Assembly: GCA_036971475.1 (NCBI GenBank)
Contig: JBAIZL010000004.1
Coordinates: forward strand, 66,305,740 to 66,369,739
Reading direction: 5' to 3'
Length of the DNA stretch: 64,000 bases
From: Prosapia bicincta
Lineage: Eukaryota; Arthropoda; Insecta; Hemiptera; Cercopidae
Shown: one piece after another, positions 35,001-47,860 of the stretch
How the letters are laid out: the number at the start of each line of letters is the position of its first letter
Numbering within the stretch: the first letter of the stretch is position 1
The notes under the pieces: generated by a model
Seen by the model: the letters and a program-made list of their open reading frames with translations, nothing else
Told to the model about the DNA's origin: nothing
Database searches by the model: none
Translations under genes and position numbers: made by a program

Positions 35001-35745
35001 TTTATTCTATAGTAAGTGACTGGAAGCATACAGGTGTGAATGTGTTTATTCTTTAGTAAGTGACTGGAAGCATACAGGTGTGAATATGTTTATTCTACAG
35101 TAAGTAAATGGAAGCATGCAGGTGTGAATATGTTTATTCTGTAGTAAGTAACTGGAAGCATACAGGTGTGAATATGTTTATTCTGTAGTAAGTAACTGGA
35201 AGCATACAGATGTGAATATGTTTATTCTGTAGCAAGTAACTGGAAGCATACAGGTGTGAATATGTTTATTCTATAGTAAGTGACTGGAAGCATACAGTTG
35301 TGAATGTGTTTATTCTATAGTAAGTGACTGGAAGCATACAGTTGTGAATGTGTTTATTCTGTAGTAAGTAACTGGAAGCATACAGGTGTGAATGTGTTTA
35401 TTCTGTAGTAAGTAACTGGAAGCATACAGGTGTGAATGTGTTTATTCTGTAGTAAGTAACTGGAAGCATACAGGTGTGAATGTGTTTATTCTGTAGTAAG
35501 TAACTGGAAGCATACAGTTGTGAATGTGTTTATTCTATAGTAAGTAACTGGAAGCATACAGGTGTGAATGTGTTTATTCTATAGTAAGTAACTGGAGGCA
35601 TACAGGTGTAAATATGTTTATTCTATAATAAGTAACTGGAAGCATACAGGTGTGAATATGTTTATTCTGTAGTAAGTAACTGGAAGCATACAGGTGTGAA
35701 TGTGTTTATTCTGTAGTAAGTAATTGGAAGCATACAGGTGTGAAT
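32085..35745. repeat. 44-bp minisatellite, about 83 units
   Basis: Each unit contains GGAAGCATACAGGTGTGAAT, GTGTTTATTCT or ATGTTTATTCT, and AGTAAGTAACT. The left edge (32085-32270) holds diverged units of other lengths, so the homogenised part starts at about 32270. Two variable sites (A/G in TATG/TGTG, GTAG/ATAG) form blocks: 33350-33930 and 34080-34700 look like a duplication of about 730 bp. Confidence 0.97.
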
Positions 35746-36310
35746 GTGTAAATCTATCCTAAGTAGATACTTTGTATGTATGTGCTAAAACAGTACAATA
35801 AAAACGTACATTGAATTGTAAAATAGTAAATCGTTTATTAGGGCTTCAAGTTTGCTCGCTTTCGCAAATACGTAAAGAACGTATTGAGCGTTCCCACCAC
35901 ACAGGTGTAGGTTAGCCTCCTGGCCTTCAAGCAGCACACAAATAGCTATCCTCCCACCAAGGCCTTATAAATAGCTACAAGTGAAACCTCAATCTGCTGG
36001 ACTCCCTTAGTAATGGGAGCAAGTTCCAACCTGTGGCCATGTCGCTTGTGCAGCAAGTGTGTATACAAATGTTATATGGACAGATCTGTTTATTTTAACA
36101 ATCGTTACTGTTCACTATACTTTCTTTATTTTGAGAATTTCTATTTCCGAAGAATATCTTACATTTGTAAATATCACACATTTGTAAATACATGTTTCTT
36201 TCTCTGTAGCTTTATTCCATTCAAATAACCTTAATTCTTTAAGGCAATGTATTGGCCTATCAAACGACCTAAACCTAATTGCATTCGTGCCACTAACAGG
36301 GCAGCCTTGG
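35746..36310. other. no gene recognised
   Basis: Short frames only, including 36013-36228, without recognised motif. Confidence 0.4.
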
Positions 36311-36514
36311 TATTTAGTGTCTTGCTACAACATGTTGTCACGAGTATTTAGTGTCTTGCTACAACATGTTGTCACGAGTATTTAGTGTCTTGCTACAACA
36401 TGTTGTCACGAGTATTTAGTGTCTTGCTACAACATGTTGTCACGAGTATTTAGTGTCTTGCTACAACATGTTGTCACGAGTATTTAGTGTCTTGCTACAA
36501 CATGTTGTCACGAA
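36311..36514. repeat. 34-bp tandem repeat, six identical units
   Basis: The unit runs from TATTTAGTGTCTTGCTAC through ACAACATGTTGT to CACGAG. The centre ACAACATGTTGT is a perfect 12-bp palindrome. The units show no differences, which suggests very recent expansion. Confidence 0.95.
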
Positions 36515-37358
36515 TGCTATAATGCCAAACCTAAATGAAGTCGTGTCACTTAGAGAGCAGCATTTGTATTTTTTATTTGAGTGATTTCTTACAAACGAAT
36601 AGTCACGAATGCTACAATGCTAAGGATAAATGCAGACATGACGCTTTGAGATCTCCGTTGTATTTTTTGTTTAGTGCCTTCGTACACGCGAGGGATACAC
36701 TGAAGGGGCATTTTTGTATTGATTTCCGTCACAGGGCAACGACACTCCCTGGAAAACTCTGGTTTCTGTCAAACATATATCCACGAATACTATTATGTTT
36801 GGTCAAACATACGAGATGAGTTTGTAGGTATTATTCTGTAAACAAACGTAATATATTTAATAAAAACTGTCACTTCATAGTGGTGGTGTGCACAATTTGA
36901 GTATGATAGTACTACATTTTTACACACTAGGCAAGTTGTAGGGAATGTACTGAGTTCCATTGCCACGTTTTGTGTCACTTCAAGCTTTTGCAGTGTGTAT
37001 TGATTAGGCTTCCTTGTTCTGTGCATCGTACAGTGTATTAGGTAAATCTGTTTAGATAAATTATGTGATACTTCATACAACTTCTCATATTGTTCGTCGT
37101 ATCTTTACGTTAAAAAACACCCATTCCACTCTAGGATTCCCAAGTATGGGCTCTGTATGACCTTGAGGAAACACCTGCAGCGAAATTTAAAACCGGTTTG
37201 AACAATACTCCGTCTGCTGAGGGGCGAATACAAAAACCTATCCCAGAAGAAGTGGACTGCAAACACCGCTGTATAGCAAATATAAAGACAAACACTTCAT
37301 GAACAAAATACATTCAATTACTCTTTTGTTTCTGTTACGTTAGACGAAATACTGTATG

Positions 37359-37360
<2 letters not shown>
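36515..37360. other. no gene recognised
   Basis: Small frames on both strands (for example 36535-36819 and 37080-36793) lack domains or splice support. Confidence 0.4.

Positions 37361-37367
<7 letters not shown>

Positions 37368-37409
<42 letters not shown>
37368..37409. repeat. TA microsatellite
   Basis: TA run left of the second putative LTR region. Confidence 0.9.
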
Positions 37410-37414
<5 letters not shown>

Positions 37415-38400
37415 CATAAAGTACGAGGCTTTAGATTGAATTAAGCTAGTTGCGAAATAAATCCTCTATAATATTTTAGCAAAGAAATACAAATAGTTTT
37501 CTGGTGCGGATAAAGCAGGTACCCAAGGCAGGTCATTATTCTTTCCAGGAAGCTTATAAGTGGAGTCCGGCAAATGGACAAAGGTCCAAGGCTTGTTACG
37601 ATGAGAATCCAGCGGCCGATATAGCCTGGGGAATTAACCATGTACCGTTGGGTTTAGCTAAATTAAGAACTGTGGGAAATTGAAAATAACGTATCGGTGG
37701 TAGTGGGAGAGATTAGATTTCATAAAAACTAAATGATCGGGAGTTTAAAGGGAGTTGGAAGAGAGTCTCGGAAAAGGCAGGCAGGTTGGTGGGGACAAGG
37801 ATGGAAGTGATGTAAGGGAGGATTTGTTAATTTAAGTAGAATTTTTTTTTTTAAGTAAATTTTAGTAAAGTGCGAAGTAAAAGTTTTTTTAAATATAAAG
37901 TAAGTTTTGTATCAAGTGTTAGCGCGGAAGTGAACAAGCCAGGATTCTAGGGTCTCTTCTGAACTATAAGTATATATAAATTATAAGTGTAGCCAACAGA
38001 CATGTATCTTTAGTCTAAAACAAATTTTAACTTCATCAAAATTTATAAATATAATTCTAGTCACCATTTCTGATTTAAAGCAAAGTTCCCATAATAGCGA
38101 CCCCGAGAGCAAGAATATAATTTTACTACTGTTTTTTTTTTGTTATTCTAATTGATTCTAAAGCCTCAGAAGTCAACCCTTATTATTGTAGTTTAGTTAA
38201 GTCATCAAGCCTGTCACTGCACTATATTAATATAAATTAGGAATAATGTGTACAATTAATTGTAAAGGATAAATACAAGTGATGGTAAAAAAATTGATAA
38301 GATTGTTAATTCTTTTATAACCTGAAAGTGACTTCAATAGGTAAGGTAATTAAGTAACATTTAAAATAATTTTAATTATAACCAAAGTTAAGTTATAATA
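37410..38400 (+). mobile_element. second putative LTR-type region ending at a primer site
   Basis: An A/G-rich noncoding segment between a TA tract and a tRNA-Lys-type primer site, parallel in layout to 4117-5271. The left border is not defined and I see no clear base-level homology to the first, so the call is weak. Confidence 0.25.
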
Positions 38401-38418
38401 TGACGCCCAACGTATTGG
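38401..38418 (+). other. primer-binding-site-like sequence (tRNA-Lys type)
   Basis: TGACGCCCAACGTATTGG resembles the tRNA-Lys1,2 primer site (13 of 18). It is followed by CAAGTTAAGTTATAATA and a TA tract, almost as at 5274. Confidence 0.4.
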
Positions 38419-38427
38419 CAAGTTAAG

Positions 38428-38432
<5 letters not shown>

Positions 38433-38476
<44 letters not shown>
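38433..38476. repeat. TA microsatellite
   Basis: TA run right after the primer-site-like sequence. Confidence 0.9.
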
Positions 38477-38481
<5 letters not shown>

Positions 38482-38761
38482 AATTTGAGCCATTAAAATA
38501 TTTTTCCGAATTTTGCACAAATACGAATGAAGTTTACAACCTTTACCAGCAGTGAAAATTCAATACATACTCTACTGGCAAAAATTGTAAGAAAAAACTC
38601 TTGAAATTTCAACAATATTTGTGAATAATAAATGGTATTTGCTATTATTTCTGCTAATGGGTGGTGGCTGGGCTTTATGTGGTTAATTCTAGAACACGGA
38701 ACTGTGATGAAAAGAATACATTTCAAAGTCAGGTTAGATTTCTTTAAATGGAGCCGACATT

Positions 38762-41700
38762 GATTCTGTGACTAAACCTCTAGTTCTACATTAAGGTTGG
38801 AGATGATACAGGTTCTGAGACTGAACCTTTAGTTCTACAGTAATGTTGGAGCCGACACGGGTTCTGTGACTACCTCTAGTTCTACAGTAATGTTGGAGCT
38901 GACACGGGTTCTGTGACTAAACCTCTAGTTCTACAGTAATGTTGGAGCCGACACGGGTTCTGTGACTACCTCTAGTTCTACAGTAATGTTGGAGCTGACA
39001 CGGGTTCTGTGACTAAACCTCTAGTTCTACAGTAATGTTGGAGCTGACACGGGTTCTGTGACTAAACCTCTAGTTCTACAGTAATGTTGGAGCCGACACG
39101 GGTTCTGTGACTACCTCTAGTTCTAGAGTAATGTTGGAGCTGACACGGGTTCTGTGACTAAACCTCTAGTTCTACAGTAATGTTGGAGCTGACACGGGTT
39201 CTGTGACTAAACCTCTAGTTCTACAGTAATGTTGGAGCTGACACGGGTTCTGTGATTAAACCTCTAGTTCTACAGTAATGTTGGAGCTGACACGGGTTCT
39301 ATGACTAAACCTCTAGTTCTACAGTAATGTTGGAGCTGACACGGGCTCTGTGACTAAACCTCTAGTTCTACAGTAATGTTGGAGCTGACACGAGTTCTGT
39401 GACTACCTCTAGTTCTACAGTAATGTTGGAGCTGACACGGGTTCTATGACTAAACCTCTAGTTCTACAGTAATGTTGGAGCTGACACGGGTTCTATGACT
39501 AAACCTCTAGTTCTACAGTAATGTTGGAGCTGACACGGGTTCTATGACTAAACCTCTAGTTCTACAGTAATGTTGGAGCTGACACGGGTTCTATGACTAA
39601 ACCTCTAGTTCTACAGTAATGTTGGAGCTGACACGGGTTCTCTGACTAAACCTCTAGTTCTACAGTAATGTTGGAGCTGACACGGGTTCTATGACTAAAC
39701 CTCTAGTTCTACAGTAATGTTGGAGCTGACACGGGTTCTGTGACTAAACCTCTAGTTCTACAGTAATGTTGGAGCTGACACGGGTTCTGTAACTAAACCT
39801 CTAGTTCCACAGTAATGTTGGAGCTGACACGGGTTCTGTGATTAAACCTCTAGTTCTACAGTAATGTTGGAGCCGACACGGGTTCTCTGACTAAACCTCT
39901 AGTTCTACAGAAATGTTGGAGCTGACACGGGTTCTGTGATTAAACCTCTAGTTCTACAGTAATGTTGGAGCTGACACGGGTTCTGTAACTAAACCTCTAG
40001 TTCTACAGTAATATTGGAGCTGACACGGGTTCTGTGATTAAACCTCTAGTTCTACAGTAATGTTGGAGGAGCTGACACGGGTTCTGTGATTAAACCTCTA
40101 GTTCTACAGTAATGTTGGAGCTGACACGGGTTCTGTGACTACCTCTAGTTCTACAGTAATGTTGGAGCTGACACGGGTTCTATGACTAAACCTCTAGTTC
40201 TACAGTAATATTGGAGCTGACACGGGTTCTGTGATTAAACCTCTAGTTCTACAGTAATGTTGGAGCTGACACGGGTTCTGTGACTAAACCTCTAGTTCTA
40301 CAGTAATGTTGGAGCTGACACGGGTTCTATGACTAAACCTCTAGTTCTACAGTAATGTTGGAGCTGACACGGGTTCTGTGACTAAACCTCTAGTTCTACA
40401 GTAATGTTGGAGCTGACACGGGTTCTGTAACTAAACCTCTAGTTCTACAGTAATGTTGGAGCTGTCACGGGTTCTGTGATTGAACCTCTAGTTCTACAGT
40501 AATGTTGGAGCTGACACGGGCTCTGTGACTAAACCTCTAGTTCTACAGTAATGTTGGATCTGACACGGGTTCTATGACTAAACCTCTAGTTCTACAGTAA
40601 TGTTGGAGCTGACACGGGTTCTGTGACTAAACCTCTAGTTCTACAGTAATGTTGGAGCTAACACGGGTTCTATGACTAAACCTCTAGTTCTACAGTAATG
40701 TTGGAGCTGATACGGGTTCTGTGACTAAACCTCTAGTTCTACAGTAATGTTGGAGCTGACACGGATTCTGTGACTAAACCTCTAGTTCTACAGTAATGTT
40801 GGAGCTGACACGGGTTCTGTGACTAAACCTCTAGTTCTACAGTAATGTTGGAGCTGACACGGATTCTGTGACTAAACCTCTAGTTCTACAGTAATGTTGG
40901 AGCTGACACGGGTTCTGTGACTAAACCTCTAGTTCTACAGTAATGTTGGAGCTGACACGGGTTCTATGACTAAAGCTCTAGTTCTAAAGTAATATTGGAG
41001 CTGACACGGGTTCTATGACTAAACCTCTAGTTCTACAGTAATGTTGGAGCTGACACGGGTTCTATGACTAAACCTCTAGTTCTACAGTAATGTTGGAGCT
41101 GACACGAGTTCTGTGACTACCTCTAGTTCTACAGTAATGTTGGAGCTGACACGGGTTCTGTGATTAAACCTCTAGTTCTACAGCAATGTTGGAGCTGACA
41201 CAGGTTCTGTGATTAAACCTCTAGTTCTACAGTAATGTTGGAGCTGACACGGGTTCTGTGACTAAACCTCTAGTTCTACAGTAATGTTGGAGCTGACACG
41301 GGTTCTGTGATTAAACCTCTAGTTCTACAGTAATGTTGGAGCTGACACGGATTCTGTGACTAAACCTCTAGTTCTACAGTAATGTTGGAGCTGACACGGG
41401 TTCTATGACTAAACCTCTAGTTCTACAGTAATGTTGGAGCTGACACGGGTTCTGTGACTACCTCTAGTTCTACAGTAATGTTGGAGCTGACTCGGGTTCT
41501 GTGACTAAACCTCTAGTTCTACAGTAATGTTGGAGCCGACACGGGTTCTGTGACTACCTCTAGTTCTACAGTAATGTTGGAGCTGACACGGGTTCTGTGA
41601 CTAAACCTCTAGTTCTACAGTAATGTTGGAGCTGACACGGGTTCTATGACTAAACCTCTAGTTCTACAGTAATGTTGGAGCTGACACGGGTTCTGTGATT

Positions 41701-43290
41701 AAACCTCTAGTTCTACAGTAATGTTGGAGCTGACACGGGTTCTGTGACTAAACCTCTAGTTATACAGTAATGTTGGAGCTGACACGGGTTCTGTGACTAA
41801 ACCTCTAGTTCTACAGTAATGTTGGAGCTGACACGGGTTCTATGACTAAACCTCTAGTTCTACAGTAATGTTGGAGCTGACACGGGTTCTGTGATTAAAC
41901 CTCTAGTTCTACAGTAATGTTGGAGCTGATACGGGTTCTGTGATTAAACCTCTAGTTCTACAGTAATGTTGGAGCTGACACGGGTTCTATGACTAAACCT
42001 CTAGTTCTACAGTAATGTTGGAGCTGACACGGGCTCTGTGACTAAACCTCTAGTTCTACAGTAATGTTGGAGCTGATACGGGTTCTCTGACTAAACCTCT
42101 AGTTCTACAGTAATATTGGAGCTGACACGGGTTCTGTGACTACCTCTAGTTCTACAGTAATGTTGGAGCTGACACGGGTTCTATGACTAAACCTCTAGTT
42201 CTACAGTAATGTTGGAGCTGACACGGGCTCTGTGACTAAACCTCTAGTTCTACAGTAATGTTGGAGCTGACACGGGTTCTGTGACTAAACCTCTAGTTCT
42301 ACAGTAATGTTGGAGCTGACACGGGTTCTATGACTAAACCTCTAGTTCCACAGTAATGTTGGAGCTGACACGGGTTCTATGACTAAACCTCTAGTTCTAC
42401 AGTAATGTTGGAGCTGACACGGGCTCTGTGACTAAACCTCTAGTTCTACAGTAATGTTGGAGCTGACACGGGTTCTATGACTAAACCTCTAGTTCTACAG
42501 TAATGTTGGAGCTGACACGGGTTCTGTGACTAAACCTCTAGTTCTACAGTAATGTTGGAGCTGACACGGGCTCTGTGACTAAACCTCTAGTTCTACAGTA
42601 ATGTTGGAGCTGACACGGGTTCTATGACTAAACCTCTAGTTCTACAGTAATGTTGGAGCTGACACGGGCTCTGTGACTAAACCTCTAGTTCTACAGTAAT
42701 ATTGGAGCTGACACGGGTTCTATGACTAAACCTCTAGTTCTACAGTAATGTTGGAGCTGACACGGGTTCTATGACTAAACCTCTAGTTCTACAGTAATGT
42801 TGGAGCTGACACGGGTTCTGTGACTACCTCTAGTTCTACAGTAATGTTGGAGCTGATACGGGTTCTGTGACTAAACCTCTAGTTCTACAGTAATGTTGGA
42901 GCTGACACGGGTTCTGTGACTAAACCTCTAGTTCTACAGTAATGTTGGAGCTGACACGGGTTCTGTGACTAAACCTCTAGTTCTACAGTAATGTTGGAGC
43001 TGACACGGGTTCTGTGACTAAACCTCTAGTTCTACAGTAATGTTGGAGCTGACACGGGTTCTATGACTAAACCTCTAGTTCTACAGTAATGTTGGAGCTG
43101 ACACGGGTTCTGTAACTAAACCTCTAGTTCTACAGTAATGTTGGAGCTGACACGGGCTCTGTGACTGAACCTCTAGTTCTACAGTAATGTTGGAGCTGAC
43201 ACGGGTTCTGTGACTAAACCTCTAGTTCTACAGTAATGTTGGAGCTGATACGGGTTCTGTGATTGAACCTTTAGTTATACAGTAATGTTT
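38762..43290. repeat. 49/47-bp minisatellite, about 93 units
   Basis: The unit contains CCTCTAGTTCTACAGTAATG, TTGGAGCTGACACGGGTTCT and GTGACTAAA. Some units are 2 bp shorter (GACTACC in place of GACTAAACC). Variable sites are G/A in TCTGTGA/TCTATGA, C/T in GAGCCG/GAGCTG and T/C in GGGTTC/GGGCTC. Edge units are more diverged. No relation in sequence to the 18.3-kb array despite the same 47/49-bp lengths. Confidence 0.97.
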
Positions 43291-44700
43291 GGTTGCCATA
43301 AACCCAGCAAGAGTGATTCAGGATCCACAGGCGTAATTGCTTTGAGCTACTGTGATGATGTATACATATCTTCCTGGGCATTATAACTTCAGCTTCCTTA
43401 GCTAAGTAGATAGAAGTTGTACATAAGTGTCCCATACGTCACTGTTACTTTGAACTCGACGTTTGGAACTTTGAATCGCATAGCCAAGGCAGTTATATAA
43501 ATAAATGTATTCCCTTTAACGCACATGGGCTTATTTATTTTCCAGAGTAAAAAATGCTGTGGTAAAACCATGATTTGTTCTCATCTTGCCCAAGCTATTG
43601 AACAAGTTACGTATCAGTGCTCTACTTAAGTAAAGAGATATAAAAGCAAAAACCTTGACGCGCGATAAATAACAAGCAAATCCTATTCCGTGGATATCTA
43701 TATCTACGCTTGTGTAATCTTGGATACAGACTAATGACACAACCGCTGCTCTACTTCCTTATCGCAGTGCTCGTAATGTTTAAAGAAAACTTTCGTCGAT
43801 AACAGAAACAACACCGTTAATCATAATGTGCAAGGTTGGCCTACCTGAGAGGCTCAACATATGTCGTAAGTAAAATCAGGTCTTTCTGAAGTTTTAGAAT
43901 ACAAAAAATACCTCGTATAAAAAATAAAATCACTTGTAAACATTTAGGCTAGGCATTTTTATAAGATTCGCGCATCTATTAAATGTTTTTTTCCACAAAT
44001 CTTCCTTCCCAAACACAACTGTACGATTGTGGATAGAATTGGATAGCCACTATCTCGTGGCACAGCTTTACTCAAACCCTTCCTTCGAACGGTTTAATTT
44101 TGTCGGTTAAATAAATACGCAAACTAAAACAAAACAACGGATTCTGCTCCAGTTTTCATTCATAATTAACGTTTCTTTAAATGAAGAAATGTGTCACCAA
44201 TTCCACTCTCTTATCTTCTATATTTCTATGTACACTTGAAACATGATAAGAGCTAGCCATAGTAACTAGAGTTGACCTAAAGGATTTCTTATCTTTAGTG
44301 TAAGCTTCGGACCTGCAACACCTTCGTGTAATCAAATTTTTAATCCCGAATTCACATCAATATTAAACTTAAAATAATTCCTTCAATTGACAACACCATA
44401 AGTTACACTTCGACAATTTATACACATTTTAAAAAAATTAGTGACAAAATTTTCTTGTTCAAATTCAAAGGACATGAGTGGATTGTGACTAACGGAAGAT
44501 AGTAAAACCCATGTAGATTACAAGAAGGATCATGGCTCACGTGGATAGTACTCCTACTCTTTATTGGTGCAATATAGACGTCACGCTTTTTTAACATGTA
44601 CGTTATTATATGTTTAAAGAAACTTTATTTAAAGTTTAAGTGAAATAAAGATGAATACAAAGATCATCAATATTACGCTGAGAATATTGAAGACTTTCAG
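43291..44700. other. no gene recognised
   Basis: About 1.4 kb with small frames only (43740-43531 minus, 69 codons). No motif or repeat recognised. Confidence 0.4.
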
Positions 44701-44787
44701 GAAGTGTTACATAATATACAAAATATACAAAGATGATATAGTCTTGCATAGTTATTAAAAAGCTGAATGCTGGTGTCAAGACAAATA
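44701..44787 (+). pseudogene. possible reverse-transcriptase active-site remnant left of the 35-bp array
   Basis: A frame here reads IYKDDIVLHSY (around 44728-44760), similar to the F/Y-A-D-D-I-V-L catalytic motif of non-LTR reverse transcriptases. It is followed by stops and frame changes. Taken together with the RT fragment on the other side of the array it is plausible, but alone it is weak. Confidence 0.3.
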
Positions 44788-46925
44788 CAGCATATAGATG
44801 TGCACACTAATGGACACAAAGTGAGCATATAGATGTGCACACTAATGGAAACAAAGTGAGCATATAGATGTGCACACTAATGGACACAAAGTGAGCATTT
44901 AGATGTGCACACTAATGGAAACAAAGTGAGCATATAGATGTGCACACCAATGGACACAAAGTGAGCATATAGATGTGCACACCTATGGACACAAAGTGAG
45001 CATATAGATGTGCACACTAATGGACACAAAGTGAGCATATAGATGTGCACACCAATGGAAACAAAGTGAGCATATAGATGTGCACACCAATGGAAACAAA
45101 GTGAGCATATAGATGTGCACACCAATGGAAACAAAGTGAGCATATAGATGTGCACACCAATGGAAACAAAGTGAGCATATAGATGTGCACACCAATGGAA
45201 ACAAAGTGAGCATATAGATGTGCACACCAATGGAAACAAAGTGAGCATATAGATGTGCACACCAATGGAAACAAAGTGAGCATATAGATGTGCACGCCAA
45301 TGGAAACAAAGTGAGCATATAGATGTGCACACTAATTGAAACGAAGTGAGCATATAGATGTGCACACTAATTGAAACAAAGTGAGCATATAGATGTGCAC
45401 ACCAATGGAAACAAAGTGAGCATATAGATGTGCACACCAATGGAAACAAAGTGAGCATATAGATGTACACACCAATGGACACAAAGTGAGCATATAGATG
45501 TGCACACCAATGGAAACGAAGTGAGCATATAGATGTGCACACTAATGGAAACCAAGTGAGCATATAGATGTGCACACCAATGGACACAAAGTGAGCATAT
45601 AGATGTGCACACCAATGGAAACAAAGTGAGCATATAGATGTGCACACCAATGAAAACAAAGTGAGCATATAGATGTGCACACCAATGGAAACAAAGTGAG
45701 CATATAGATGTGCACACCAATGGACACAAAATGAGCATATAGATGTGCACACCAATGGAAACAAAGTGAGCATATAGATGTGCACACCAATGAAAACAAA
45801 GTGAGCATATAGATGTGCACACCAATGGACACAAAATGAGCATATAGATGTGCACACCAATGGAAACAAAGTGAGCATATAGATGTGCACACCAATGAAA
45901 ACAAAGTGAGCATATAGATGTGCACACCAATGAAAACAAAGTGAGCATATAGATGTGCACACCAATGGACACAAAATGAGCATATAGATGTGCACACCAA
46001 TGGAAACAAAGTGAGCATATAGATGTGCACACCAATGGAAACAAAGTGAGCATATAGATGTGCACACCAATGGACACAAAGTGAGCATATAGATGTGCAC
46101 ACCAATGGAAACAAAGTGAGCATATAGATGTGCACACCAATGAAAACAAAGTGAGCATATAGATGTGCACACCAATGGACACAAAATGAGCATATAGATG
46201 TGCACACCAATGGACACAAAATGAGCATATAGATGTGCACACCAATGGAAACAAAGTGAGCATATAGATGTGCACACCAATGAAAACAAAGTGAGCATAT
46301 AGATGTGCACACCAATGGACACAAAATGAGCATATAGATGTGCACACCAATGGAAACAAAGTGAGCATATAGATGTGCACACCAATGAAAACAAAGTGAG
46401 CATATAGATGTGCACACCAATGAAAACAAAGTGAGCATATAGATGTGCACACCAATGGACACAAAATGAGCATATAGATGTGCACACCAATGGAAACAAA
46501 GTGAGCATATAGATGTGCACACCAATGGACACAAAATGAGCATATAGATGTGCACACCAATGGAAACAAAGTGAGCATATAGATGTGCACACCAATGAAA
46601 ACAAAGTGAGCATATAGATGTGCACACCAATGGACACAAAATGAGCATATAGATGTGCACACCAATGGAAACAAAGTGAGCATATAGATGTGCACACCAA
46701 TGAAAACAAAGTGAGCCTATAGATGTGCACACCAATGAAAACAAAGTGAGCATATAGATGTGCACACCAATGGACACAAAATGAGCATATAGATGTGCAC
46801 ACCAATGGAAACAAAGTGAGCATATAGATGTGCACACCAATGAAAACAAAGTGAGCCTATAGATGTGCACACCAATGGAAACAAAGTGAGCATATAGATG
46901 TGCACACCAATGGAAACAAAGTGGA
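44788..46925. repeat. 35-bp minisatellite, about 61 units
   Basis: The unit reads AGCATATAGATGTGCACACC, then AATGGAAACAAAGTG. Variants are GGAC/GGAA/GAAA, ACACT/ACACC and AAAATGAGC. On the minus strand the unit has no stop in any frame. Because 35 is not a multiple of three, all three minus frames stay open and give long repeated pseudo-proteins (up to 652 codons, 46835-44877). I do not call these genes. The last unit runs straight into reverse-transcriptase coding sequence. Confidence 0.97.
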
Positions 46926-47190
46926 GCAAGTGAAGGACTATAAATATCTTGGGTCGAATGTTAGCAATAAGGATGAAGACATACAGCTAGATGGGAACGA
47001 AGCAAAAGTGTGTGTATGGAAATAGTGTAGTCTCACGGCTTCTTCAATGGACCCCAAACTGCAAACTTTAACACGCAATGAGTTTCCTGTGTTGGACCGG
47101 AAGGATGGACGTTAAAGGCGGATACAAGTAGCGCAACAAGAATACGAATTCGGGGGAGACCCCGGATCCTGTATAATCTCCCAACAAATC
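46902..47190 (+). pseudogene. non-LTR reverse transcriptase C-terminal fragment
   Basis: Reading through the array edge gives NGNKVEQVKDYKYLGS, then NVSNKDEDIQLD and a TAG at 47023-47025. Further on, GPEGWTLKADTSS lies near 47096-47134. 'KYLGS' and 'CE-x-WTL' are hallmark motifs downstream of the RT palm in RTE/CR1-like non-LTR elements. The fragment has a stop and frame changes. Confidence 0.65.
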
Positions 47191-47739
47191 ATCAAAAATT
47201 TAACACCTGAAAACTACTGAAGTCTAGTTTCACTTAATCGTTTATTAATCTCAACGAATTTAATGCGAGTGGAAATATATGGAGTGATAACCAAATGGTA
47301 GGTTTAATTTTGCAGAAATTCTAAAGCTTAAAGTTTCATTATAAGTCACGTCAAATTAGACTTTATGCATCAGAAGCTTGTCCACGATAACGCCATTTCC
47401 CTTTCGCAGGAGTAACGGGGTTTTAATCATTCAGTTACAACAAACACTGACGGTAGAACACAGCACAGCATTATTAAATCCTAAAGGAAATGTATCTATG
47501 ACCCCCCCATCTTCCCAAGATAGTTTAGAAATTCCCCGGCCATTCCAAAATCTCCAAAGAGGCTTAGAAAATCTCCAAAGGGGTTAGCAATTCAACCTTA
47601 TAAACTTACCTTGTTAGATTTAGGAGCACGAAACGGCTTTAGCACTTCTCGCCGGTCTGATACATTCCAACCCAATCAGATCTACTTGCAGCTAAGAATT
47701 CATGTCTCATAAAACGAAAATAATAATAATTGTATTGCC
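47191..47739. other. no gene recognised
   Basis: A 69-codon plus frame (47378-47587) has a small internal repeat (NLQRGLENLQRG) but no family resemblance. Confidence 0.35.
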
Positions 47740-47860
47740 TACGCCACTGGCGGATACCATGAAGAGAAGGTGGCCTATTGAGATACTGTGAAGTAAATTC
47801 TGGACAGAGAAGACGGCTAACGTAGAAGTGTTAGAGATAAGATGGAAAAGATTTTGAAAT
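47740..47860 (+). pseudogene. second piece of the RT C-terminus
   Basis: TGGACAGAGAAGACGGCTAA and what follows reads WTEKTANVEVLEIRWKRF, matching the W-T-x-x-x-T-N-x-E-V-L motif at the end of the same class of reverse transcriptase. It probably belongs with 46902-47190, split by an insertion of about 550 bp. Confidence 0.45.

Noticed and set aside
44877..46870. Long minus-strand open frames (652, 442 and 442 codons) of repeated MHIYMLTLFPLVCTSICS-like sequence
   Set aside because: They come from a 35-bp tandem repeat lacking stops in all three minus frames. The three frames give the same 35-residue peptide period, which is chance openness and not a membrane protein gene.
15105..46925. CRISPR-like arrays
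   Set aside because: The arrays are head-to-tail tandem repeats without unique spacers, in a eukaryotic context with no cas genes.
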